A stretch of DNA of 35,998 nucleotides, taken from contig CALMEG010000265.1 of NCBI GenBank assembly GCA_937863185.1, positions 1 through 35,998 on the forward strand, read 5' to 3'. The notes beneath the pieces were generated by a model. That model worked only from the letters and a program-made list of their open reading frames with translations. It did no database searches and was not told the origin of the DNA. Positions 7,844-14,800 of the stretch are shown one piece after another. This stretch comes from an uncultured Paracoccaceae bacterium (lineage in GTDB: Bacteria; Pseudomonadota; Alphaproteobacteria; Rhodobacterales; Rhodobacteraceae). Numbering within the stretch: position 1 is the stretch's first letter; each line of letters begins with the position of its first letter. Both the position numbers and the translations under genes were made by a program.

Positions 7844-10800
7844 ATGAAACCAGGCTTCACGCTCAATCTTTCGCATGACGGTATCGGCCTTCTGCATCGC
7901 GCGGGGCCCGGCTGGTTCACCGTGGGCGAGGTATCGCTTGACGATGCCGATCTGGCCGGGGCGCTTGCACGGTTGCGGCGCACCGCGCTGGAGCTGGAGC
8001 CGAAGGGCCTGACCAGCAAGCTGATCATCCCCGATACCCAGATCCTTTACAGTGAGATCGAGGCCCCTGGCCCCGATGCGGCCGCCCGGCGCGCCCAGAT
8101 CGCAGTCGCCCTTGAGGGGCGCACGCCCTACCCGGTCGAGGATCTGGTCTTCGACTGGTCGGGCCATGGCGATGTGGTCCAGGTGGCCGTCGTAGCGCGC
8201 GACACCCTGGCCGAGGCCGAGGAGTTCGCCGAGACCTACGGCTTTTGTCCGGTGGCTTTCGTCGCCAGCCCCGCGCCCGGAAAATTCGGGGGCGAACCGT
8301 TCTTCGGCCTGACCTCGCGCGCGGCCCAACACCTGCCCGAAGGCGCGCGGCTGGACCGCGATCAGGACCCGGTGCGCCCCGGCGGCGTGATCCGCGCGCC
8401 CATCGCCACGGCGACGGCGGATACCCTGGCCGAAGCCCCTGCCGAACCGGTGGCAGAGATCGAAGCAGAGGCGCCGCCCGCGCCCGAGATGACCGCGCCC
8501 CCGGAACCGACGCCTGCGGTGATGGCCGAACCGGAACCCGCGCCGGAGGTGGAACCCGAACCGGAAGCGCCGGCAAAACCCGCGCCCGAGCCGGAAACAA
8601 CCGCCCCGGAACCCGAGCCGGAGATCCCGGCGGACCCCGAGGGTTCGGAAGCACCCGAGCCCCTGGCCGAGGCGGCAGCAGAGCCGGCACCCGAGGCCGG
8701 GCCGGTGCCGGCACCCGAGACCCTCGAAGCCTTGCCTCTCGAAGCCTTGCCTGCCGAGGTTGCCACCGACACGGCCGCCCCATCCCCTTCCCCCGCGCCG
8801 GAAATGACCGACGCGGAAGCGCCCCCCGCGGAAGCGGACGCGCCGCAGGCCCATGAGTCACAGGCCGCCAGCCTCGACGCGCCGCAAGCCGTGGCGGAGT
8901 CAGAGGCCGCCGCGCTCCTCCCCGGGGCGGATGCGGTAACCAAAACGCCTTTCGTTGCCGTGAGCGAGCCCGAGGCCGATGCCCCGCCATCGGTTGCTGT
9001 TATCGACACACCAGCCGATACAGCAACCTCTACCCCTGCGGCAGAGGACACACCCGAATCGGATAAGGCCGCCCGTGCCGAAGACCTGCCCCTCACCGAA
9101 CCCGAAACTCCGGCGGATCCGAAGGGTGCGGCTTTGGGGCATACGGCGGCAAAGATCCCGCCGCTGCCGCCTCTCGGCACGGCAGGGGCGTGGCGTCTTG
9201 GCGGCGCCGGGGCGCGTGACAGCCTGCCGCCACTGCCGCAAGGCAAACGGCTATCAGTGGACGGATCGGCAACGGATGCCAGCGTCGTCGCCCCCGGACT
9301 TGCCCTGCCCAAGGAAGATCCGCCGCAACCGGCCAAACCGGCACGGCGCGGCGGCGTGAAGAAGGCAAAGGCCGAGGCCCGCGCGCGCTTCGTTTCGGCC
9401 GCGCGCAGCACAGCGGCCCTTGGCGGCGCGGCGGGCAAGGCGCTTGCTCGTGGCATTGCAAACCGCAAGAAAGCCAAACCCGAAACGCCTGCGGCCCCGG
9501 TAACCGGCAAGGCCCTTGCAACGGCCGGCACAACGGATCCCGATCGCACGGTCTTTGGCAGCCGCAAGCTGCAACCCGTTGGCGGTAAGCCGAAATTCCT
9601 TGGTCTTGCGCTGACACTCGGGCTGCTCATCTTCATGGGCATCGTCGTTCTGTGGTCGAATTTCCTCGACAGCGACGCCCCCGAACCGCAGCAGACCGCC
9701 AGCACCGGACAGCTTCCGCCGGAACCTGCCCCGCTGCCGGCAGCGACCACGCCCGAACCGGACAGCGCACAGACCGATCCCGCCCAGCCAGCGCCCGAAA
9801 CACAGACGGCCGACACCGTTCCGGACGAAGCCCCCGCATCCGTCGTGGCCGAACCACCGGCAGAGGCCGAACCCGATCCGGCCGAACTTGCCATGCCCTC
9901 GGTCGAGGCCCCCGATGTCTGGGGCGAACTGGCCAGCGGAAACGCCCCAGGCGCGCCGCAGCTTGGCCTTTCGGCGGTGTCGAGCAGCGTCGATCCGGGC
10001 CGCCCCACAGCTTCCGAAACCACACTGCCTCCGGTCGAAAGCCTTGTCACCGACGCCGTGCCCGCGCCGCTGCCGCTGCCCGCCCCGTTCGAGCAGCTTG
10101 CCCGCATCAACCCGGACGGCGAGATCGAACCAACCCCACAAGGTGTGGCGATGCCGGGCGGCTTCACGCTTTATTCCGGCCAGCCCGATCTTGTGCCGGC
10201 CCCCCGCCCCGAGGCCGTCACCGCCGCTGCGATTGCCGCTGGGCTTCAGCCCGCTACCGAGCCCCCGCCCGCAGCGGAAGAGACACCCGCGGCACAGGAC
10301 GCGCCTGCAACAGAAGAGGCGCCCTATGCCGATCCGGCACTTGCCGGCTTCCGGCCCGCGGCACGCCCGGCCGCGATCGTGCCTGCGATACCGGCGCCCG
10401 AAGAGGCGGCGCCCGACACCGGCGCCCTCCCCGCCGAGGATGATGGCGCCGCCCTTGTCCCTGCCCCCTCTTCTGCCGAAGAGCAACGCCTTGCGGCCAT
10501 CAAGCCCCGCGCCCGCCCCCAGGCCGTGGCGATCGCCAATACCCGCCTGGCCGAACAGCGCGCAGCCGAAGAAGCCGCCGCCGAAGCCAGCCGCGCCGCG
10601 ATGGAGAGCGCCACGAAACTGGCCGTTGCCGTGTCGCGCAGGCCGCCCTCGAAGCCACGCGATTTCTCGAATGCTGTCGCGGCGGCAGTAGCCGCTGCGG
10701 TGGCCGAAACGACCATCCGGGTCTCGGCCCCCGCCCCGGAACCTGCCCCGAGGGCTGCCCTGAAACAGGCCGCCGCCGCTGCCGCCCCTACCCCCGAACC

Positions 10801-11098
10801 CGAAGAGATCGACGAGCCCGAACCCGTTGCCGTCGCCCCGAAGGTTCCCACCAGCGCCTCGGTCGCCAAGCAGGCAACCCAGAAGAACGTGCTTAACCTT
10901 GGCAAGATGAACCTGATCGGGCTTTACGGCTCTTCGAACAAGCGCCGCGCCCTGGTGCGAATGCCCAATGGGCGCTTCGTCAAGGTCTCGGTCGGGGACA
11001 GGCTGGATGGCGGGCGCGTCACCGGCATCGGCAACAGCGAACTGACCTACCAGAAGGGCGGACGCAACATCGTTCTCAAGCTTCTGAAGGGCAGCTGA
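7844..11098 (+). CDS. Large Pro/Ala/Glu-rich single-pass membrane protein, PilM/GspL-like N-terminus and PilP/GspC-like C-terminus
   Basis: The protein has 1084 residues. Residues 1 to about 170 are folded and globular (FTLNLSHDGIGLLHR, then KLIIPDTQILYSE and ALEGRTPYPVEDLVFDW), resembling the actin-like N-terminal domain of PilM/GspL pilus and secretion proteins. About 185-560 is low-complexity Pro/Ala/Glu. One membrane segment lies near residues 585-607 (LGLALTLGLLIFMGIVVLW). A second Pro/Ala-rich linker follows to about residue 1010. The last 70 residues form a small beta domain (LIGLYGSSNKRRALVRMPNG, VKVSVGDRLDGG) like the PilP/GspC homology region. The expected topology is N-terminus in the cytoplasm and C-terminus in the periplasm. 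Upstream Shine-Dalgarno pairing is weak. No other pilus or secretion genes are near. The domain reading is by eye; the frame is secure. Confidence 0.8.
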   Translation: MKPGFTLNLSHDGIGLLHRAGPGWFTVGEVSLDDADLAGALARLRRTALELEPKGLTSKLIIPDTQILYSEIEAPGPDAAARRAQIAVALEGRTPYPVEDLVFDWSGHGDVVQVAVVARDTLAEAEEFAETYGFCPVAFVASPAPGKFGGEPFFGLTSRAAQHLPEGARLDRDQDPVRPGGVIRAPIATATADTLAEAPAEPVAEIEAEAPPAPEMTAPPEPTPAVMAEPEPAPEVEPEPEAPAKPAPEPETTAPEPEPEIPADPEGSEAPEPLAEAAAEPAPEAGPVPAPETLEALPLEALPAEVATDTAAPSPSPAPEMTDAEAPPAEADAPQAHESQAASLDAPQAVAESEAAALLPGADAVTKTPFVAVSEPEADAPPSVAVIDTPADTATSTPAAEDTPESDKAARAEDLPLTEPETPADPKGAALGHTAAKIPPLPPLGTAGAWRLGGAGARDSLPPLPQGKRLSVDGSATDASVVAPGLALPKEDPPQPAKPARRGGVKKAKAEARARFVSAARSTAALGGAAGKALARGIANRKKAKPETPAAPVTGKALATAGTTDPDRTVFGSRKLQPVGGKPKFLGLALTLGLLIFMGIVVLWSNFLDSDAPEPQQTASTGQLPPEPAPLPAATTPEPDSAQTDPAQPAPETQTADTVPDEAPASVVAEPPAEAEPDPAELAMPSVEAPDVWGELASGNAPGAPQLGLSAVSSSVDPGRPTASETTLPPVESLVTDAVPAPLPLPAPFEQLARINPDGEIEPTPQGVAMPGGFTLYSGQPDLVPAPRPEAVTAAAIAAGLQPATEPPPAAEETPAAQDAPATEEAPYADPALAGFRPAARPAAIVPAIPAPEEAAPDTGALPAEDDGAALVPAPSSAEEQRLAAIKPRARPQAVAIANTRLAEQRAAEEAAAEASRAAMESATKLAVAVSRRPPSKPRDFSNAVAAAVAAAVAETTIRVSAPAPEPAPRAALKQAAAAAAPTPEPEEIDEPEPVAVAPKVPTSASVAKQATQKNVLNLGKMNLIGLYGSSNKRRALVRMPNGRFVKVSVGDRLDGGRVTGIGNSELTYQKGGRNIVLKLLKGS

Positions 11099-11101
11099 TC
11101 G

Positions 11102-11194
11102 CGTTCTATGTTCAATATTGGTAACAGCGCTGAAATCTGGCGCCGTTGCTGCTTGCGCCTGATCGGCCAACCGTTACGTTTAGACCATAGAACG
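11102..11194. repeat. Nine-base inverted repeat upstream of the Kef-type antiporter
   Basis: CGTTCTATG at 11102-11110 is exactly repeated in inverse as CATAGAACG at 11186-11194, 75 bases apart, between two genes on the plus strand. The arms could be paired regulator sites or the base of a leader hairpin. The palindrome CAATATTG (11113-11120) lies just inside the first arm. No function is known to me. Confidence 0.4.
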
Positions 11195-11271
11195 TATCCC
11201 GAACCCGCTGCCCTGCCGCGGCGGGCCAAAACGGGATCGGCGGCAGTCCTGCCACAGCGGAATTCGAGGGA

Positions 11272-13143
11272 ATGGAAAGCTATCTGCTTCAGGCAACCCT
11301 GTATCTTCTGGCCACCGTGATCGCGGTGCCCCTTGCCACGCGGACGGGGCTTGGCTCGGTTCTGGGGTATCTTCTGGCAGGCATCCTGATCGGTCCGGCA
11401 CTGGGCCTGTCCGGGTCCGAGATGGACGATTTGCAGCATTTCGCCGAATTCGGCGTGGTCATGATGCTGTTCCTGATCGGGCTGGAGCTTGAGCCGCGCG
11501 CGCTTTGGGCGATGCGCGACAAGCTTCTGGGGCTTGGCGGGCTGCAAACGGTGCTGACCATGGCAGCGGTGACGATCGTTGCGATGCTCATGGGGCAGCC
11601 GTTCCGCATAGCCCTGCCCCTCGGGATGATCTTCGCGCTGTCCTCGACCGCGATCGTACTTCAGACGCTGAACGAAAAGCGGCTGATGCAGACGGCGGGC
11701 GGGCGCTCGGCCTTTTCGGTGCTGCTGATGCAGGACATCGCGGTCATTCCCATGCTCGCGCTGATGCCGCTGCTGGCGCTGCCGGGCGCGCGCGCCCTTG
11801 CCAAGGCCGAGAACGGCGCGGATCACGTTGCCGCCGACCTGATCCACAGCCTGCCGGGATGGGGGGTGACGCTGGTCACCATCGCCGCGGTCGGCGCGGT
11901 GATCCTGATGGGGCGCTATCTGGTGCATCCGCTGTTCCGCTTCGTGCAGGGCGCCAAGCTGCGCGAGATCAACACCGCCATGGCGCTGGTCATCGTTGTC
12001 GGCATCGCCTCGCTGATGCTGCTGGTTGGGCTTTCGCCCGCGCTCGGGGCGTTTCTGGCCGGGGTCGTGCTGGCCGAAAGCGAATTCAAGCACGAGCTTG
12101 AAAGCGATATCGAGCCGTTCAAGGGCCTTCTGATGGGGCTTTTCTTCGTCACCGTCGGCGCGGGTATCAACTTCGGCATCGTGACCGCCGCGCCATTCCA
12201 GATCGTAGGGCTGGTGCTTGGCCTGGTGGCGCTGAAGGCCGCGATCCTCTTCGTTCTGGGCCATGCCTTCGGGTTGCGAGAGCGCGACCAGTGGCTGTTC
12301 ACCCTTGGCCTTGCCCAGGCGGGCGAGTTCGGTTTTGTCCTGGTGTCCTTCGCCGTCTCGCAGCGCATCCTGCCCACCGCCATTGCGGAAAAGGTTCTGG
12401 TCGTGGTTGCACTGTCGATGCTGATCACGCCCCTGCTGTTCATCCTGCACGACCGGATCGCCAAGTGGTTCACAAGCTCCAGCAAGGGGCCGGATGCCGA
12501 TGCGATCGAGGACCAGCAGCCCATCATCATCGCCGGCGTGGGCCGCTTCGGGCAGGTGGTGAACCGCATGGTCACCATGTCGGGCTTTCGCACCACGGTT
12601 CTGGACGGCGACTTGAAAACCATCCAGTTGATGCGGAAATTCGGCTTCAAGGGCTATTTCGGCGACCCCTCGCGCCCCGATCTTCTGGCGGCGGCGGGCC
12701 TTTCGAAGGCGCAGGTTCTGGTCGTGTGCCTGGACGACAAGAACTCGACCACGCGGCTTGTTACCTATGCCCGCCGCATCCGCCCCGACCTGCACATCAT
12801 CGCCCGCGCCCGCGACCGCATCCATGTGTTCGAGCTTTACCGCGCGGGGGCCGATGACATCGTGCGCGAAATGTTCGATTCAAGCCTGAGGGTCGGGCGC
12901 TATGTCCTTGAAAACGTGGGGCTGTCCGAATTCGAAGCCGCCGAGCTTGAAAAGATCTTCTTCAAGCTGGACCGCGCCGCGGTACGCGACCTTGCGCAGG
13001 TCTGGAAGCCCGGCGTCGCCATCGAGGACAATGACGAATATATCGCGCGGACGCATGAGCTGAACAAAGAGCTTGAGAACGCGCTGATGGAGCGGTTCCA
13101 AGGCCCGCCCTCTGTTCCGGGCGGCGCCGAACAGGGCAAATGA
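11272..13143 (+). CDS. Kef-type K+/H+ antiporter (CPA2) with RCK/TrkA-N domain
   Basis: The 623-residue protein has an N-terminal cation:proton antiporter-2 membrane domain of many segments (residues 1 to about 400), including VLGYLLAGILIGP, EFGVVMMLFLIGLELEP, VLLMQDIAVIP and LGLAQAGEFGFVL. After a short linker a cytosolic RCK domain begins near residue 414 with the nucleotide-binding IIIAGVGRFGQVV, acid-ended by VLDGD. This is the architecture of KefB/KefC glutathione-gated potassium efflux proteins, which acidify the cytoplasm under electrophile stress; the glutathione contacts cannot be judged by eye and no KefF/KefG partner is adjacent. Start: GAGGGA just before the ATG. It converges with carD over a shared hairpin. 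Confidence 0.9.
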   Translation: MESYLLQATLYLLATVIAVPLATRTGLGSVLGYLLAGILIGPALGLSGSEMDDLQHFAEFGVVMMLFLIGLELEPRALWAMRDKLLGLGGLQTVLTMAAVTIVAMLMGQPFRIALPLGMIFALSSTAIVLQTLNEKRLMQTAGGRSAFSVLLMQDIAVIPMLALMPLLALPGARALAKAENGADHVAADLIHSLPGWGVTLVTIAAVGAVILMGRYLVHPLFRFVQGAKLREINTAMALVIVVGIASLMLLVGLSPALGAFLAGVVLAESEFKHELESDIEPFKGLLMGLFFVTVGAGINFGIVTAAPFQIVGLVLGLVALKAAILFVLGHAFGLRERDQWLFTLGLAQAGEFGFVLVSFAVSQRILPTAIAEKVLVVVALSMLITPLLFILHDRIAKWFTSSSKGPDADAIEDQQPIIIAGVGRFGQVVNRMVTMSGFRTTVLDGDLKTIQLMRKFGFKGYFGDPSRPDLLAAAGLSKAQVLVVCLDDKNSTTRLVTYARRIRPDLHIIARARDRIHVFELYRAGADDIVREMFDSSLRVGRYVLENVGLSEFEAAELEKIFFKLDRAAVRDLAQVWKPGVAIEDNDEYIARTHELNKELENALMERFQGPPSVPGGAEQGK

Positions 13144-13144
13144 A

Positions 13145-13176
13145 AACCCGCACGCACCCTCGGGCGCATGCGGGTT
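13145..13176 (-). terminator. Hairpin between convergent antiporter and carD genes
   Basis: AACCCGCA (13145-13152) pairs with TGCGGGTT (13169-13176), and the helix continues inward past two mismatches to CCC/GGG. Read on the minus strand it ends in TTTT, as expected for a carD terminator; it may also stop the antiporter transcript. Confidence 0.65.
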
Positions 13177-13199
13177 GAAGTGTCGTGCCGGGGTGTGGC

Positions 13200-13709
13200 T
13201 CAGGCGGCGCGGCTCAGAAGCACATCGTCGACCTTCTTCGCGGCGCCGACCTCATCGGTGCCCGAAACGGCGGCCACTTCGCGGGTCAGACGCTCCAGCG
13301 CGGCTTCGTAAAGCTGACGCTCGGAATAGGACTGCTCGCGCTGATCGTCGTTACGGTGCAGGTCGCGCACCACCTCTGCGATCGACAGAAGATCGCCCGA
13401 GTTGATCTTCTGCTCGTATTCCTGGGCGCGGCGCGACCACATCGCGCGTTTCACCTTGGCCTTGCCCCGCAGCGTATCGAGCGCCTTCGAGACGATGTCG
13501 GGCGTGGACAGGCTGCGCATCCCCACATCGCTGGCCTTGTTGGTCGGCACGCGCAGCGTCATCTTGTCCTTCTCGAAGGAAATGACGAACATCTCAAGCC
13601 GGATGCCCGCGATTTCCTGTTCTTCGATCGACACGATCTTTCCGACGCCGTGGGCGGGATACACAACAAAGTCGTTGGGGTGGAACTCGTTCTTCTTGGT
13701 CTTGGTCAT
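13200..13709 (-). CDS. carD: CarD/CdnL-family RNA polymerase-binding regulator
   Basis: The 169-residue protein starts with the RNA polymerase-interacting (Tudor-like) domain (FVVYPAHGVGKIVSIEEQEI, then LRVPTNKASDVGMRSL at about residues 53-68). It continues into the helical C-terminal domain that contacts promoter DNA (WSRRAQEYEQKINSGD, LLSIAEVVRDL). In this family the protein stabilises open promoter complexes, notably at rRNA promoters; Rhodobacter CarD is known to activate promoters lacking T at -7. The gene has a well-placed promoter (-10 at 13885-13880) and an unusually long, hairpin-rich leader of about 160 bases. The gene upstream on the same strand is fdxA, separated by a terminator. 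Confidence 0.95.
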   Translation of the reverse strand: MTKTKKNEFHPNDFVVYPAHGVGKIVSIEEQEIAGIRLEMFVISFEKDKMTLRVPTNKASDVGMRSLSTPDIVSKALDTLRGKAKVKRAMWSRRAQEYEQKINSGDLLSIAEVVRDLHRNDDQREQSYSERQLYEAALERLTREVAAVSGTDEVGAAKKVDDVLLSRAA

Positions 13710-13779
13710 TTCGCTTCCTTAACAGGCGGCCACGGGTTCGGTTGCCGAAATACGCCTCAGAAACCGCACCGCACCTTTA

Positions 13780-13797
13780 CGAAAGCCAGGGCTTTCG
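13780..13797 (-). repeat. Perfect hairpin in the carD leader (proximal)
   Basis: CGAAAGCC (13780-13787) and GGCTTTCG (13790-13797) are inverse copies separated by two bases. The structure lies about 70 bases before the carD start codon, inside its inferred 5' leader. With so small a loop it could also be a dyad protein-binding site. Confidence 0.5.
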
Positions 13798-13823
13798 CAT
13801 CGGTGCCGACTGTCACTGAAAAA

Positions 13824-13851
13824 CCACCGCAAGCGAGTGGACCTGCGGTGG
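13824..13851 (-). repeat. Perfect hairpin in the carD leader (distal)
   Basis: CCACCGCA (13824-13831) and TGCGGTGG (13844-13851) form an eight-base stem with a twelve-base loop. It would fall close to the 5' end of the transcript from the promoter at 13880-13907. Confidence 0.5.
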
Positions 13852-13879
13852 ATCCGGATTTGGGAACCTTTATGACGGT

Positions 13880-13907
13880 AGTATAACACGAAAAAGCCCG
13901 CCTTCAA
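13880..13907 (-). promoter_or_regulatory. Probable housekeeping promoter of carD
   Basis: On the minus strand TTGAAG (13907-13902) and TATACT (13885-13880) are separated by 16 bases, close to the TTGACA/TATAAT consensus. The -35 element lies within the fdxA terminator stem, so the two signals are interlocked. Transcription would start about 160 bases before the carD ATG. Confidence 0.5.
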
Positions 13908-13962
13908 AGCACGGCTCTGCGATCAGGCCTCAATTCCCTTTGAAATCAGGGGCTTGGCGGGC
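13891..13962 (-). terminator. Terminator of the helicase-S4-fdxA operon
   Basis: Reading the minus strand away from fdxA, GCCCGCC (plus 13962-13956) can pair with GGCGGGC (plus 13902-13896), followed at once by TTTTT (13895-13891). A nested pair TTCAAAG/CTTTGAA (plus 13938-13944 and 13903-13909) extends the stem with a bulge. The T run after a G/C stem supports intrinsic termination 67 bases past the fdxA stop. Confidence 0.65.
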
Positions 13963-14028
13963 CGCAACCCCATCCGAACCGATCGGTTCATCCCGAATCG
14001 CCCCCCGGACCGGCCTGCGTGCCGGGAA

Positions 14029-14367
14029 TCAGTCGCCCGTGCCGGGCTTGGGGCTGAAGTATTTCTCCAGCTTGCCGGCCTCGCCGTCGAACTTTTCGGC
14101 CTCGTCCATCGGGTCTTTTTTCTGGGTGATGACCGGCCAAAGCTCCGAGTATTTCCGGTTGAACTCGACCCAGTCCTCCATTCCCGGCTCGGTATCCGGG
14201 CGGATCGCATCCGCGGGGCATTCAGGCTCGCAAACGCCACAATCGATGCATTCGTCAGGATGGATGACAAGCGTATTCTCGCCTTCATAGAAGCAGTCGA
14301 CCGGACAGACCTCGACGCAATCGGTATATTTGCAGTTGATGCAGTTGTCGGTGACGACATAGGTCAT
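14029..14367 (-). CDS. fdxA: Seven-iron ferredoxin FdxA ([3Fe-4S][4Fe-4S])
   Basis: The 112-residue protein matches the Azotobacter FdI type. Cys9, Cys17 and Cys50 fit the [3Fe-4S] ligands, and Cys21, Cys40, Cys43 and Cys46 the [4Fe-4S] ligands, within the blocks [14 protein letters not shown] and [12 protein letters not shown]. Two further cysteines (12 and 25) sit where FdI has free ones. The C-terminal 50 residues ([19 protein letters not shown]) form the extension typical of the FdxA subfamily. It is a soluble low-potential electron carrier; its partner is not shown by context. It lies 52 bases downstream of the S4-protein gene on the same strand and ends before a terminator. Confidence 0.96.
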   Translation of the reverse strand: MTYVVTDNCINCKYTDCVEVCPVDCFYEGENTLVIHPDECIDCGVCEPECPADAIRPDTEPGMEDWVEFNRKYSELWPVITQKKDPMDEAEKFDGEAGKLEKYFSPKPGTGD

Positions 14368-14419
14368 GGATAACCCCGAAGGCTGTTCGTTCGCCCGTTA
14401 CCTAGCCCTGACTTGCCGA

Positions 14420-14797
14420 TCAATCAAGCCGCTGCGATATCGAAAGGGCATCCTGCGGCGATCCGGCGCTGTCAGCGGACGGATCTTCCTGAACCGATGC
14501 CTCCCCCGGAACGGCGGTTTCGCCGGCGGGGGCGATCTCTTCGTAAAGCGTGGCGGCCTCGGGCGCGGGGCCGCGGCGGGTGCCACAGGCCAGGATGCGC
14601 AGCACGCGCACCTGGCCGGCAAGGCGCAGCGTCAGAACGTCGCCCGGCCCCACCGCGCGGCCGGGCTTTTCGATCCGCTGCCCGTTCAGGCGCAGCCGTC
14701 CGCCGCTGACGACCGAAGCCGACAGCCCGCGCGTCTTGCACAGCCGCGCGTGCCAGAGCCATTTGTCGATCCGGATCCGGTCGACGGCCCCGGTCAT
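14420..14797 (-). CDS. S4-domain RNA-binding protein (Hsp15-like)
   Basis: The 125-residue protein carries a single N-terminal S4 domain (about residues 8-65: RIDKWLWHARLCKTRGLS, then GGRLRLNGQRIEKPGRAVGPGD). This resembles Hsp15/HslR, which binds stalled 50S subunits carrying nascent chains. The tail of about 50 residues is acidic and probably disordered, unlike the basic tail of E. coli Hsp15. Its start lies three bases after the stop of the Suv3-like helicase gene, so the two are almost certainly co-translated. An RNA/ribosome quality-control role is inferred from domain and partner. Confidence 0.88.
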   Translation of the reverse strand: MTGAVDRIRIDKWLWHARLCKTRGLSASVVSGGRLRLNGQRIEKPGRAVGPGDVLTLRLAGQVRVLRILACGTRRGPAPEAATLYEEIAPAGETAVPGEASVQEDPSADSAGSPQDALSISQRLD

Positions 14798-14800
14798 GGA

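Noticed and set aside
8362..11170. Long minus-strand frames (601 and 638 residues) opposite the large membrane protein
   Set aside because: They mirror the Pro/Ala/Glu-rich codons of the plus-strand gene, giving Gly/Ser/Arg-rich low-complexity products without start signals or domains.
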